64,000 nt of DNA from assembly GCF_032484785.1 (NCBI RefSeq), contig NZ_JAUETR010000001.1:4467501-4531500 (forward strand), written 5' to 3'. The position numbers and the translations under genes are program-made. The notes beneath the pieces are model-generated. The model was not told the DNA's origin and did not search any database. It saw only the letters and a program-made list of their open reading frames with translations. This DNA comes from Bradyrhizobium sp. SZCCHNS1050 (GTDB taxonomy: Bacteria; Pseudomonadota; Alphaproteobacteria; Rhizobiales; Xanthobacteraceae). This document shows positions 44,328 to 54,700 of this stretch, one piece after another (the first letter of the stretch is position 1; each line of letters begins with the position of its first letter).

Positions 44328-45320
44328 ATGGCGAGAGCGCCGATCATGGCGGCAGGGGGCATCGTGCTGCGGCGGGAACAGCCGCCGCGCATCGCGGTCG
44401 TGCGCCTGCGCAAGCGCGACGAATGGGTGCTGCCGAAGGGCAAGCTCGACGACGGCGAGACGCCGCGCGACGCCGCCAGGCGCGAGGTGCTGGAGGAGAC
44501 CGGCCACAAGGTCACCGTGCATGAATTCCTCGGCACCCTGGTCTACGATACCGGCACGCGTGCCAAGGTCGTGCACTACTGGCGCATGGAAGCGGCCGAC
44601 GAGCCGTCGCAGCCGCTGATGGACGATGTCCGCGCCGTCGACTGGCTGCCGCTCGATGCGGCGGTGGGGCGGCTGTCGCGCGATCATGAGAAGACGTTCC
44701 TGGAGACCGTCGGGCCGTACGCGCTCGCAGGCCTGATCCGCAAGACCAAGGCGAAGTCCGCGCCCGAGGTGGTGGCGAAGACCGCCGCTGACAAGAAGCC
44801 GGTCGAGAAGGTCGCAGCGGAGACGGCGGCGGTCGCGGCAAAGCCTGCAACCGCCAGGAAGCGCCGCAGCCGGGTCGTGGAGCCCGCCCCAGCGCCGGCT
44901 CCGGAGATCGCCGACTTCGCGATCGCAGTGCCGGGCGAGCAGCCCGCCGAAGCCGTGCTTGCGGCTGCGGCGCCCGACCTCGGTCAATCCGAACCGACTG
45001 CTTCGGATCCGGCAGCAGTGCCGGCGGAGGCCCACCCGGTCCCGATGGCGGCCGAACCCGCTGCAAGCGCGCGTGAGCCGGCGGACCTCGAGCGTATCGA
45101 GGCCGTGGCCGCAGCGATCAAGTCGCTCGTGCCGAGCAAGGCCGCGCCGGATGCCGAAAGCAGCCCGAGTAAGGACAGGCCGTCGGACGTGCCGAATGCC
45201 GGCGCAGAAGCCGCCGCGCCGCGCGAAGACGTGGCCGCCGCGGATGCGGAGGCGCTGGATGGTGCGCCACGCCGCAGCCTGGCCCAGAAGATGCGGGCGT
45301 GGCTCGGCCGCGCCGCCTGA
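44328..45320 (+). CDS. Nudix hydrolase with long Ala/Pro-rich C-terminal extension
   Basis: 330 residues from ATG 44328 (MARAPIMAAGGIVLRREQP). The Nudix fold occupies residues 1-140, with the complete box from Gly38 to His60: Gly38, Glu44, Arg52-Glu53, Glu56-Glu57 and Gly59. The pattern VLPKGKLDDGETP and the WLPLDAA region resemble diadenosine-polyphosphate or MutT-like hydrolases. The remaining 190 residues are low-complexity Ala, Pro and Glu with a final basic helix (RRSLAQKMRAWLGRAA) that could bind membrane or partner. Such a tail is unusual for the family. Confidence 0.9.
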   Translation: MARAPIMAAGGIVLRREQPPRIAVVRLRKRDEWVLPKGKLDDGETPRDAARREVLEETGHKVTVHEFLGTLVYDTGTRAKVVHYWRMEAADEPSQPLMDDVRAVDWLPLDAAVGRLSRDHEKTFLETVGPYALAGLIRKTKAKSAPEVVAKTAADKKPVEKVAAETAAVAAKPATARKRRSRVVEPAPAPAPEIADFAIAVPGEQPAEAVLAAAAPDLGQSEPTASDPAAVPAEAHPVPMAAEPAASAREPADLERIEAVAAAIKSLVPSKAAPDAESSPSKDRPSDVPNAGAEAAAPREDVAAADAEALDGAPRRSLAQKMRAWLGRAA

Positions 45321-45473
45321 GTCTGGTTGACGAAACGATTGATCGGCAAGCGGTTCTGCCGTGCACATTCTGCGCGTGCCGGCTGAGCAATTCCTGCTGT
45401 CCGCTGCTCGAAGATTGCCAAGAACCATTCGCGCCATCGCGGGTTGATGCGGGTCCGTCAACGGAGACCCCGC

Positions 45474-45989
45474 ATGAGCCCGTCGCCACCGCGCCAGAGC
45501 GCCGCGTCCACCGCAAAGCCTGCCCCTCTGTCCGTCACGCTTCAGATCAATGGCCAGTCGCACACGCTGTCGGTGGCACCCTGGACCACGCTGCTCGATC
45601 TCCTGCGCAATCATCTCGACCTCACCGGCACCAAGAAGGGCTGCGATCACGGCCAATGCGGCGCTTGCACCGTGCTGATCGACGGCCGCCGCGTGCTCTC
45701 CTGCCTGACGCTCGCGGTCATGAAAGACGGCGCCGAGATCACGACCATCGAGGGACTCGCCAAGGGTGATGAGCTGCACCCGCTGCAGCAGGCCTTCATC
45801 GATCACGATGCCTTCCAATGCGGCTATTGCACGCCGGGCCAGATCTGCTCGGCCGCCGGCCTGATCGCCGAGGGCAGGGCGAAGACGAAGGACGAGATCC
45901 GCGAGCTGATGAGCGGCAACATCTGTCGTTGCGGCGCCTATCCGAACATCGTCGGCGCCATCGAGCAGGCGATGGGAGGCAGCCGATGA
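45474..45989 (+). CDS. aldehyde oxidoreductase, [2Fe-2S] subunit (PaoA/YagT-like)
   Basis: 171 residues from ATG 45474 (GGAG upstream). Plant-type ferredoxin motif [21 protein letters not shown] (first cluster), then the second cluster domain [17 protein letters not shown] and [13 protein letters not shown]. It passes electrons from the molybdenum centre to FAD. First gene of a three-gene operon; overlaps the next by 4 bases. I do not see the twin-arginine signal of the E. coli protein: the N-terminus is a short Ser/Pro-rich stretch, so the complex may be cytoplasmic. Confidence 0.9.
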   Translation: MSPSPPRQSAASTAKPAPLSVTLQINGQSHTLSVAPWTTLLDLLRNHLDLTGTKKGCDHGQCGACTVLIDGRRVLSCLTLAVMKDGAEITTIEGLAKGDELHPLQQAFIDHDAFQCGYCTPGQICSAAGLIAEGRAKTKDEIRELMSGNICRCGAYPNIVGAIEQAMGGSR

Positions 45990-47002
45990 ACAATTTCGAC
46001 TACGCGCGCGCCAGCGATGTCGCCGAGGCCGTCAGGCTGAAGGCGGCGACGCCGGAGGCCAAGTTCATCGCCGGCGGCACCAACCTGATCGACCTGATGA
46101 AGTATCACGTCGAGCAGCCGCGTCAGCTGATCGACATCAGCCACCTGCCGCTGACGAATGTGGAGGAGACGAGCGCCGGCGGCGTCAGGATCGGCGCGCT
46201 GGTCCCGAACAACACGCTCGCCTATCACCCCCTCATCGAGAGCCGCTATCCGCTGCTGGCGAGCGCGATCCTCGCCGGCGCCTCGGCGCAGCTGCGCAAC
46301 ATGGCCTCGACCGGCGGCAATCTGCTGCAGCGGACGCGCTGCGCCTACTTCTACGACGTCGCCACGCCCTGCAACAAGCGCACGCCCGGCGCCGGCTGCT
46401 CGGCGGTCGACGGTCTCAACCGCGGCCATGCCATCCTCGGCGCCAGCGCCGATTGCATCGCGACCCACCCCTCCGACATGTGCGTGGCGCTCGCCGCGCT
46501 CGACGCCAAGGTGCTGGTCGCGGGCTCCTCGGGCGAGCGCGTCATCGCCCTTGCGGACTTCCATCGGCTGCCCGGCGACCGGCCGGATCTCGACAACACG
46601 CTGCGCGTCGACGAGATCATCACCGCGATCGAGCTGCCCCCGCAGGGCTTCGCCGCGAATCACAACTATCTGAAGATCCGCGATCGCCTGTCCTACGCAT
46701 TCGCGCTGGTCTCGGTCGCCGCTGCGCTCGAGCTCGACGGCGGCCGCATCGGCGAGGCGCGCCTGGCGCTCGGCGGCGTCGCCCACAAGCCGTGGCGCAA
46801 TGAGGCCGCCGAAGCCGCGCTGCGCGGGCAGGCGCCGGATCCCCAGGCGTTCGGCCGCGCTGCGAAGATCCTGCTGAGCGATGCGAAAGCCGCCACGCAC
46901 AACGCCTTCAAGATCCCGCTGGCGCGCCGCGCCATCGTGCGCACCCTGACCCAGGCCGCGAACGCAACGCCCCAGATTCAAGCCATCAAGACCATCCGGT
47001 GA
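45986..47002 (+). CDS. aldehyde oxidoreductase, FAD-binding subunit (PaoB/YagS-like)
   Basis: 338 residues, ATG overlapping the previous stop. FAD-binding motifs EAKFIAGGTNLIDLMKYHVE and NMASTGGNLLQRTRCAYFYD, followed by the YagS-type Cys region CNKRTPGAGCSAVDGLNRGH, which in E. coli PaoB carries an additional [4Fe-4S] cluster. C-terminal CO-dehydrogenase flavoprotein domain (KIRDRLSYAFALVSVAAALE). Confidence 0.92.
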   Translation: MNNFDYARASDVAEAVRLKAATPEAKFIAGGTNLIDLMKYHVEQPRQLIDISHLPLTNVEETSAGGVRIGALVPNNTLAYHPLIESRYPLLASAILAGASAQLRNMASTGGNLLQRTRCAYFYDVATPCNKRTPGAGCSAVDGLNRGHAILGASADCIATHPSDMCVALAALDAKVLVAGSSGERVIALADFHRLPGDRPDLDNTLRVDEIITAIELPPQGFAANHNYLKIRDRLSYAFALVSVAAALELDGGRIGEARLALGGVAHKPWRNEAAEAALRGQAPDPQAFGRAAKILLSDAKAATHNAFKIPLARRAIVRTLTQAANATPQIQAIKTIR

Positions 47003-47006
47003 TGTC

Positions 47007-49211
47007 ATGACAGCTCGCATCGGCACAGCCACCTCCCGCATCGACGGCCGCGCCAAGGTCACCGGTGTCGCCAAATATGCCGCCGAGTTCACCGCGCCAG
47101 ATCTCGCCTTCGGCGTCGTGGTCAATTCCACCATTTCGAAGGGGCGGATCGTGCGCATCGATACCAGCCGCGCCCTGGCTGTCGACGGCGTCCTCGACGT
47201 GCTGACCCACGCCAACCGGGTCAGGATGGCGGACAAGGATGACGCCTATCGCGACGAGGTCGCGCCGGAGGACGGCTCGCCCTATCGTCCGCTCTATGAC
47301 GACCGGGTGCATTTCAACTACCAGCCGGTGGCGCTGGTCGTCGCCGAGGACGAGGACACTGCGCGTTTCGCGGCGACGCTGGTCGCGGTAGAGTATCTGG
47401 CCGAGAGCTTCGCGACCGACCTGCATGCGCGGCGCGAGCAGGCTTTCAAGGTCGACAAGCCGCTCAAGCCGCGCGGCGACGCGACAAAGGCGCTTGCCGG
47501 CGCAGCCGTGCGTCACGATGCCGACTATGGCGTCCCGATCGAATATCACAACCCGATGGAGCTCTACGCGTCGACGGTGCTCTGGCGCGAGGGCGGCAAG
47601 CTCGTGGTCTACGACAAGACCCAGGGCGTGCAGAATGTGCAGCGCTACGTCTGCAGCGTGTTCCAGCTGAAGGAGGACGACGTCCAGGTGATGTCGCCGT
47701 TCGTCGGCGGCGCGTTCGGCTCCGGGCTGCGGCCGCAATACCAGGTGGTGCTCGCCGCCATGGCCGCGCTGAAGCTGAAGCGCGCGGTGCGCGTCGTGCT
47801 CAGCCGCGCCCAGATGTATGGCCTGTGCTATCGCCCTGCGACGATCGAGCGGCTGGCGCTCGGCGCCCGTGAGGACGGTACGCTGGCGGCGCTGACGCAC
47901 GAGGCCGTTGCGATGACCTCGCAGCACGAGGCGTTCTCGCGCAACGACATCGGCTGGGGCGATGTGCTCTACACCTCCGCCACTTCGCGCGCGACGCACC
48001 GCCTCGCCAAGCTCGACGTGCCGACGCCCGGCGACATGCGCGCGCCCGGCGCCGCCAGTGGCATCTACGGGCTGGAATGCGCGATGGACGAGCTCGCCGT
48101 CGCGCTGAAGATGGATCCTCTCGAATTGCGCCTGCGCTGCTATTCCGATCGGGATCAGGACAAGGATCTGCCGTTCTCCAGCAAGCGGCTGAAGGAGTGC
48201 TATCAGCAGGGCGCCGAGGCGTTCGGCTGGTCGAAGCGCAATCCCGAGCCGCGGTCGATGCGTGATGGCCGAGAACTCGTTGGCTGGGGCATGGCGAGCG
48301 GCGCCTGGGAGGCACTGCAGATGCCGTTCGCGACGCGGATCATGATGACGGCGAATGGACATGTCGAGGTGGCGAGCGCGACCTCCGATATCGGCACCGG
48401 CACCTACACGATCATGGCGCAGGTCGCCGCCGACATGCTCGGCGTGCCGCTCGACAGCATCAATGTGAAGCTGGGCGACTCCACGCTGCCCAAGGCGCCG
48501 GTAGAGGGAGGTTCGTGGACCGCAGCCTCGATCTCGCATGCGATCGTCAACGCCGCCGATGATATCCGGGCGGAGCTGTTGAAGATCGCGCACACCATCC
48601 CGGGCTCGCCGTTGCAGGGGCTCACCGCCGACGAAGTGACGCTCGCCGATGGCGCCATCGTCGCCATCTCCGATCGCAGCCGGTCGTTGGCGATGTCGGA
48701 CGTGATGCGTCACGGTGGCAAGGACCGCATCGAGAAGGAGCGCGGCTCGGATTTCGAGGACGACGACAAGCACGCCCACAACGCCCACTCGGCGGTTTTC
48801 GCCGAAGTGAAGGTCGACGAGGAGCTCGGCGTCATCAGAGTGACGCGCATCGTCAATGCCGTCGCCGCCGGGCGCATCCTCAACACCAAGACGGCTTCGA
48901 GCCAGATCATGGGCGGGGTCGTCATGGGCATCGGCATGGCGTTGCACGAAGAAGCCCAGATCGACCAGCGGTTCGGGCGCATCATGAACGCCAACATCGC
49001 CGAATATCACATGCCGGTGAATGCCGACGTTCACGATATCAAGGTGATCTTCGTCGACGAGGAGGATCGCATCATCAACAAGATGGGCATCAAGGGCGTC
49101 GGCGAGATCGGCATCGTCGGCGTCGCCGCGGCGATCGCCAACGCGGTCTATCACGCCACCGGAAGGCGCATACGGGATTTGCCGATCACGCTGGACAAGC
49201 TGGTGGGGTGA
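47007..49211 (+). CDS. aldehyde oxidoreductase, molybdenum-binding subunit (PaoC/YagR-like)
   Basis: 734 residues. Substrate and molybdopterin motifs VGGAFGSGLRPQYQVVLAAM, PGDMRAPGAASGIYGLECAM, GSWTAASISHAIVNAADD, and the catalytic Glu in GIKGVGEIGIVGVAAAIANA. The organisation with separate small, medium and large subunits matches E. coli PaoABC, a molybdenum cytosine dinucleotide enzyme oxidising aromatic aldehydes. The maturation factor PaoD is not adjacent. Confidence 0.93.
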   Translation: MTARIGTATSRIDGRAKVTGVAKYAAEFTAPDLAFGVVVNSTISKGRIVRIDTSRALAVDGVLDVLTHANRVRMADKDDAYRDEVAPEDGSPYRPLYDDRVHFNYQPVALVVAEDEDTARFAATLVAVEYLAESFATDLHARREQAFKVDKPLKPRGDATKALAGAAVRHDADYGVPIEYHNPMELYASTVLWREGGKLVVYDKTQGVQNVQRYVCSVFQLKEDDVQVMSPFVGGAFGSGLRPQYQVVLAAMAALKLKRAVRVVLSRAQMYGLCYRPATIERLALGAREDGTLAALTHEAVAMTSQHEAFSRNDIGWGDVLYTSATSRATHRLAKLDVPTPGDMRAPGAASGIYGLECAMDELAVALKMDPLELRLRCYSDRDQDKDLPFSSKRLKECYQQGAEAFGWSKRNPEPRSMRDGRELVGWGMASGAWEALQMPFATRIMMTANGHVEVASATSDIGTGTYTIMAQVAADMLGVPLDSINVKLGDSTLPKAPVEGGSWTAASISHAIVNAADDIRAELLKIAHTIPGSPLQGLTADEVTLADGAIVAISDRSRSLAMSDVMRHGGKDRIEKERGSDFEDDDKHAHNAHSAVFAEVKVDEELGVIRVTRIVNAVAAGRILNTKTASSQIMGGVVMGIGMALHEEAQIDQRFGRIMNANIAEYHMPVNADVHDIKVIFVDEEDRIINKMGIKGVGEIGIVGVAAAIANAVYHATGRRIRDLPITLDKLVG

Positions 49212-49387
49212 ACCGTCTTCTCTCGGCCATAATGGCGCCGGAGCGAGCCGCGCTCGCCACACCGTCTCCCTTGTTGGTGCCGTTTCGAAACATCTCTCCA
49301 TTCTTCCGCCCCACGCCGTCCGAAATCTCGGAGAAGGATGCGCCGCCCGCGAGAGGGCGATCATCGTGGGCGTGAGGCGGGAGAAGC

Positions 49388-50281
49388 ATGGTCGAGATCG
49401 ACGTCGCGGCTTTCGTGAGATCCTGTACCCCCGCCACCATCCGCCTGATGATGCTGTGCGCGGCGCTCGGCCTGTCGGGCTGCGCCACGGCGCAGATGAC
49501 GCAGAGCGGCGCGCTCGCATCCTATCAGTCGCTGGCGGAATCGAACGGCCTGCTCGCCAAGTCGCAGCTCAACGTCGACAAGGACAATGTGCTCGCGGCC
49601 CAGACCGTGCGTATCATGCCGACATCCTTCTCGGGCCAGGCCGGCGCGGTGCTGACGGACCAGCAGCGGCAGCTCGTCGCCAATGCCGTCGACCGCGCGC
49701 TGTGTCTCAACCTGAGCGAACGCTTCACGGTCGTGGCGCCCAATCAGAGGGCCGATCTGACGACGCGCACCTTCATCACCCAGGCGACGCCGACCGATCC
49801 GGTCGCCGCCGGTGCGTCGAAGGTCGTGTCGGCCGTGCCGGGCGCGCTCGGCGTTCCCGTTCCGGTGCCGCGGCTGCCGATCGGGCTCGGCAGTCTCACG
49901 ATCGAGGCTGAGGCACTCGACCGCAAGGGCCGGCAGCAGGCCGCAATGGTATGGGCGCGCGGCGCCAATTCGTTCACCAACTCGCCGGTGCTGTCGCAGG
50001 CCGGCGATGCCTATGATTTGGCAGGTTCGTTCAGCGCCGATTTCGGCCAGATGCTGGTGACCGGCGAGACCCCGTTCGGAAAGGTGCCGAAGCTGCCGTC
50101 GATCGAACGGATCGGCGCGGCGCTCGGCGGCAAGCCGAAGAACGCGGCGTGCGAGGCGTTCGGCAGGGATCCCGGGGTCATCGGCATGGTCGCCAACCGT
50201 CTGGGCGCACCGCCGGAATGGGTCGACAAGGGCGCTGTGCCAAGGGACGCACAGGCGAGCACGCAGATCGCGAAGCAGTAG
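49388..50281 (+). CDS. DUF3313-like lipoprotein
   Basis: 297 residues. The signal peptide ends in the lipobox LGLSGCAT (Cys about 32), so it is a lipoprotein, probably on the outer membrane. The mature part has KDNVLAAQTVRIMPTSFSG and ADLTTRTFITQATPTD, as in DUF3313, and a Pro/Gly-rich middle (GVPVPVPRLPIGLGSLTIEA). Function unknown. GGGAGAAG precedes the ATG. It follows the aldehyde oxidoreductase operon after 176 bp and converges on the DUF2130 gene. Confidence 0.8.
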   Translation: MVEIDVAAFVRSCTPATIRLMMLCAALGLSGCATAQMTQSGALASYQSLAESNGLLAKSQLNVDKDNVLAAQTVRIMPTSFSGQAGAVLTDQQRQLVANAVDRALCLNLSERFTVVAPNQRADLTTRTFITQATPTDPVAAGASKVVSAVPGALGVPVPVPRLPIGLGSLTIEAEALDRKGRQQAAMVWARGANSFTNSPVLSQAGDAYDLAGSFSADFGQMLVTGETPFGKVPKLPSIERIGAALGGKPKNAACEAFGRDPGVIGMVANRLGAPPEWVDKGAVPRDAQASTQIAKQ

Positions 50282-50394
50282 CGGTCATCTGCATCCGCAT
50301 GCCGCCGTGGGAATGCGAGACGCGGCCGCGTCGGAAAGCATAAGCGCGCAGCTGGTGCTGGCACACCTCGGATCGGGGCGGCGGCCGGTGTGCG

Positions 50395-51669
50395 CTACTC
50401 CGCCGCCTCGCTCTTGCCCTCGATCAGCAGCACGTCGAGGCTCTCGATCTCCTGCATCGCGCGGCCGGCGATGCCCTGCAGGTCGCCATACAGGCCCGCC
50501 GTCGAATCCAGCACGCTGCGCAGTTGCTCCTCGCGCTTGGCCCACAGCCGCATCATGGTCTTGCGCTCGCGGTCGAGATCCGACTGCATCTCGGTGAAGC
50601 GCTCGACGATGGCGTCGATGCGGTGGCGGAAGCGGGGCCCCGTGAGATAGGCGTAGACCATCTCCATCTTGGTCTGCTGGCCCTCCTGCGCGAGCTTACT
50701 GCAGGCGACGTCGATCAGCGACTGCCGCAGTGCCAGCGACAGTGGCAGCGCGAAGCGCGGCTCGGCGACCCAGACGCCGTCGATCAGGTCGAAGCCGTCG
50801 ACCCCCTTGGGCAGCGCGCTCGAGACGATCAGCGCGATGTCGGCCTTGGCGGCGCGCAGGTCGTCGCGCAGCTTCACCAGCCAGCCATCGCTCCAGTTCT
50901 TGGTGCGCTTGGATTCCCACAGAATCGCGCCGCAGGCCTGGCCACCGGGGCCGACCACGCGATGGATCACGTCGCCGCCGAACTCGCCCTTCGGAACCGG
51001 CTCGACCAGGTCGCGGGGAAAGCGCGCGCGCAGTTGTGACTCCAGCTCGATCTCCAGTGCCTCGCCCTGCAGCTGCTGCGAGCCCTGCTCGGCCTTGCGG
51101 CGAAGCTCCTCGATCTGGCGCTGCATGCCTGCGATCTGGGTCTCCTTCTCGGCGACCTTGGCCTTCAGAGACTCCTCCGCCTCGAGCCGCGCCTTGTCGC
51201 GCACCGCGACGAGATTTTCCTGCACCTTGGTCTCGATGGTGAGATCGAGCTCGCGGCGGGCCTCGTCGAGCTCACGCTGCTTGCGCATCATCTCCGCCTG
51301 CGCCTTCTGCGCATCCGCCAGCTTGGCGTCCTTGCTGACGATGGCCTCGTGCAGCTCGGCGAGCTGGCGATCGCGGTTGCCCATCTCGTCGGCCACCGCC
51401 TGTCGTGCCTTCTCGGCCTCGGCCTGCGCGATCGCAGCGCGTTCGGCCTTCAGCTTGGTGGCGACCTGCTGGTCGATCGCAGCCTTGGCCTGTGCGATCT
51501 GCTCCTGCGCGGCCTTGAGCTGCGCCTCGCGGCGGCCGAAATCGGCTTCTTTCGCCTGGAGCTGCCTCTCGAACTGCCGGCGCGTCTCCGCGATCAGGGG
51601 CGCTGCGAGCTGCTCGGTCAGCTTGATCTCGGTGCGGCAGGAGGGGCAGACGATCTGAGGATCGGTCAT
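50395..51669 (-). CDS. DUF2130 family protein with Zn-finger-like N-terminus and nuclease-like core
   Basis: 424 residues from ATG 51669. N-terminal CPSC pair, then a long coiled coil (about 30-210, Gln/Glu/Ala/Arg-rich), then DUF2130: IELESQLRARFPRDLVEPVP, KGEFGGDVIHRVVG, GAILWESKRTKNWSDGWLVK and IALIVSSALPKGVDGFDLIDG. The order Asp (GGD) then Glu-x-Lys (WESK) resembles a PD-(D/E)xK nuclease core, which I infer. A C-terminal helix bundle follows (RFHRRIDAIVERFTEMQ-type; seen as FRHRIDAIVERFTEMQSDLD). Function unknown; DNA processing or defence is possible. Confidence 0.85.
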   Translation of the reverse strand: MTDPQIVCPSCRTEIKLTEQLAAPLIAETRRQFERQLQAKEADFGRREAQLKAAQEQIAQAKAAIDQQVATKLKAERAAIAQAEAEKARQAVADEMGNRDRQLAELHEAIVSKDAKLADAQKAQAEMMRKQRELDEARRELDLTIETKVQENLVAVRDKARLEAEESLKAKVAEKETQIAGMQRQIEELRRKAEQGSQQLQGEALEIELESQLRARFPRDLVEPVPKGEFGGDVIHRVVGPGGQACGAILWESKRTKNWSDGWLVKLRDDLRAAKADIALIVSSALPKGVDGFDLIDGVWVAEPRFALPLSLALRQSLIDVACSKLAQEGQQTKMEMVYAYLTGPRFRHRIDAIVERFTEMQSDLDRERKTMMRLWAKREEQLRSVLDSTAGLYGDLQGIAGRAMQEIESLDVLLIEGKSEAAE

Positions 51670-51761
51670 GATTCGCTTCCTTCCATGAAAGCCGAATCTA
51701 ACCGGCCGCCGCGTGGCGTTTAACCCACGCGAACGGCTTATCCCACGCAATTATCCGCGAT

Positions 51762-54700
51762 TCACGCCCCGTGCGGCGTGGCCTCGGACGTCGCCGTCGT
51801 GTCCGGCGCCTTGATGCGGAACCAGGCGACGTAGAGCGCCGGCAGGAACAGCAAGGTCAGCACCGTGCCGACGATGATGCCGCCCATCATCGCATAGGCC
51901 ATCGGACCCCAGAACACTTCGCGCGCGATCGGGATCAGCGCCAGCGAGGCCGCGGCCGCCGTCAGCATGATCGGCCGCATGCGGTGCTCGGTCGCCTCCA
52001 TCACGGCCTCCCACGGCGGCCGTCCTTCTTCGCGCAGATGCTCGATCTGCACGATCAGGATCACCGAGTTTCTGATCAGGATGCCGATCAGCGCGAGCAC
52101 GCCGAGGATGGCGACGAAGCCCAGCGGCGCGCCGCTCGGCAGCAGTGCTGCGACGACGCCGATCAAGGCCAGCGGGGCCACCGCGAACACCAGGAACAGC
52201 CGCTGGAAGCTCTGCAGTTGCAGCATCAGGATGGTGGCCATGGTGAACAGCATGATCGGGACGACCGCGATGATCGGCGCCTGGCTCTTGGCGCTCTCCT
52301 CGACGCTGCCGCCGGTGACGACCTTGTAGCCGGCCGGAAGCTTGGCGTCGAAGGCCGTGATCGCCGGCTTGAGCTGATCGACCACCGTGTTCGGCTGCAC
52401 CTGATCGATCACGCTGGCCTTCAAGGTCAGCGTCGGCTGGCGCGAGCGGCGCCAGATCTCCGGCTGCTCGATCTGGTAGCGCAGGGTCGCGAGCGCCGCG
52501 AGCGGGATCGACTGGCCGTTGGATCCGGAGAGCTGCAGGTCGCGCAAGGTCTCCAGCGACTGCCGTTCCTTGGCCTGGGCGCGGCCGCGTACGTCGATCA
52601 GATAGATGTCGTCGCGCACCTGGGTGATCGAGGTGCCGTCGAGCACGCTGTTCAGCGCATTCGCGATGTCCTCCGAGGTGACGCCGAGCTGGCGCGCCTT
52701 GTCCTGCAGCACGTCGACCTTCACGACGCGCGCCGGCTCCATCCAGTCGAAGATGACCGCCCCGAGATGGCTGTTGCCGCGCAGGACGCCGGCCAATTCC
52801 TGCGCGATCTCGCGCACCTTGGCGACATCGGGCCCGCTGACGCGATACTGCACCGGGCGGCCGACCGGCGGGCCGATGTCGAGCAGATGCACATAGGCGT
52901 CGGTGCCGGGGAACGTCTTGGTCAGATAGGCCTGCAGTTTGGCGCGGGCGCGGTCGCGCGCCTCGAGGCTCCTGGTGACGATGATGATCTGGCCGAACGA
53001 CACGTCGGCCGGCTGCACGTCGAACGACAGCACGAAGCGCTGGGCGCCGGAGCCGACATAGGTCGACCAATGGTCGATGTCGGGATTGCCCTTCAGCGCC
53101 TCCTGCTCGAACTGCGCCATCTGCGCGTTGGTCTCGGCGATCGAGGAGTTCTGCGGCAGGTTGAAGTCGATCACCAACTCGGTACGGTCGGAGGAGGGGA
53201 AGAACTGCTGCTGCACGAAGCGCATGCCGAACACCGACAGCCCGAAGATCAGGACCGTGGCGACGATCGTGGTCCAGCGGTTCCGCATGCAGGCATTGAG
53301 CATGGCGCGGAAGATCCGCGTCAGCCGGCCGCCCTCGGCATGGTGACTCGGCAAGGTCGCGGGCAGGATGGTGACGCCGAGCAGCGGCGCGAACAGCACG
53401 GCGACGATCCAGGACACGACCAGCGACACCGCGATCACGACGAACAGCGTGAAGGTGAACTCGCCGGCGGCGCTGTTGTTGAGGCCAATCGGAATGAAGC
53501 CCGCGACCGTCACCAGCGTTCCCGTCAGCATCGGGAAGGCGGTGGAGGTGTAGACGTAGGTTGCGGCCTTGCGCAAGGAGTCGCCGACCTCGAGCCGCGC
53601 CACCATCATCTCGACCGCGATCATGGCGTCGTCGACCAAGAGGCCGAGCGCGATGATCAGCGCGCCCAGCGAGATGCGCTGCAGCGAGATGCCGGTGTAG
53701 GCCATGAACAGGAAGGTGATGGCGAGCACCAGCGGGATCGAGATCGCGACCACGAGGCCGGCGCGGACGCCGAGGCTGACGAAGCTGATCGCGAGCACGA
53801 TGATCACGGCCTCATAGAGCGCCTTGGTGAAGCCGCCGACGGCTTCCTCGACGATCTTGGGCTGGTCCGAGACGAGATGCACGCCGACGCCGACCGGCAG
53901 GTCGGCGATGACCTTGGTCATCTCCTCCTTCAGCGCCTCGCCGAAATCGAGCAGATTGGCGCCGGCCTTCATGCCGATGGCAAGCCCGATCGCCGGCTGG
54001 CCGTTGAAGCGGAACAGCGACGTCGGCGGGTCCTCATAGCCGCGGGTGATGGTGGCGACGTCGGTGAGCGGGAAGAAGCGGTCGTTGATGCGCAGGTTGA
54101 TCGCCTTGAGGCTCTCCTCGGAGGTGAACTGGCCGGAGACGCGTACGGCGACGCGCTCGGGGCCGGCCTGCAGCACGCCGGACGGCGACACCGCATTCTG
54201 CGCCTGGAGCGCCGTCAGGATGGTGCGCTGGTCGATGCCGAGCGCGGCCACCTTGCGCGGCGAGAATTCGAGATAGATCACCTCGTTCTGCGCGCCGACG
54301 ATGTCGACGCGGCCGACATTGGGCACGGTCAGCACCTTGGCGCGAACCTCCTCGACGCGGTCGCGCAGCTGGCGCTGGCTGAGGCCGTCGCTGGTGAAGG
54401 CGTAGATGTTGCCGAACACGTCACCGAAGCGGTCGTTGAATCCCGGCCCGACGACGCCGGACGGGAAGTCGCCCCTGATGTCGTTGATCAGGTTGCGCAC
54501 CTGCAGCCAGGTCGGGACGACGTCGCGTGCCTTGGTGGTGTCGCGCAGATTGACGAACACGGTGGTCTGGCCGGGCACCGTCAGGCTCTTGGTGTAGTCG
54601 AGCGCCGGCAGCTCCTCCAGCTTCTTCTCGATGCGGTCGGTGACCTGGCGCGTCATCTCCTCGGCGGAGGCGCCGGGCCATTTGGCCTGGATCAGCATCG

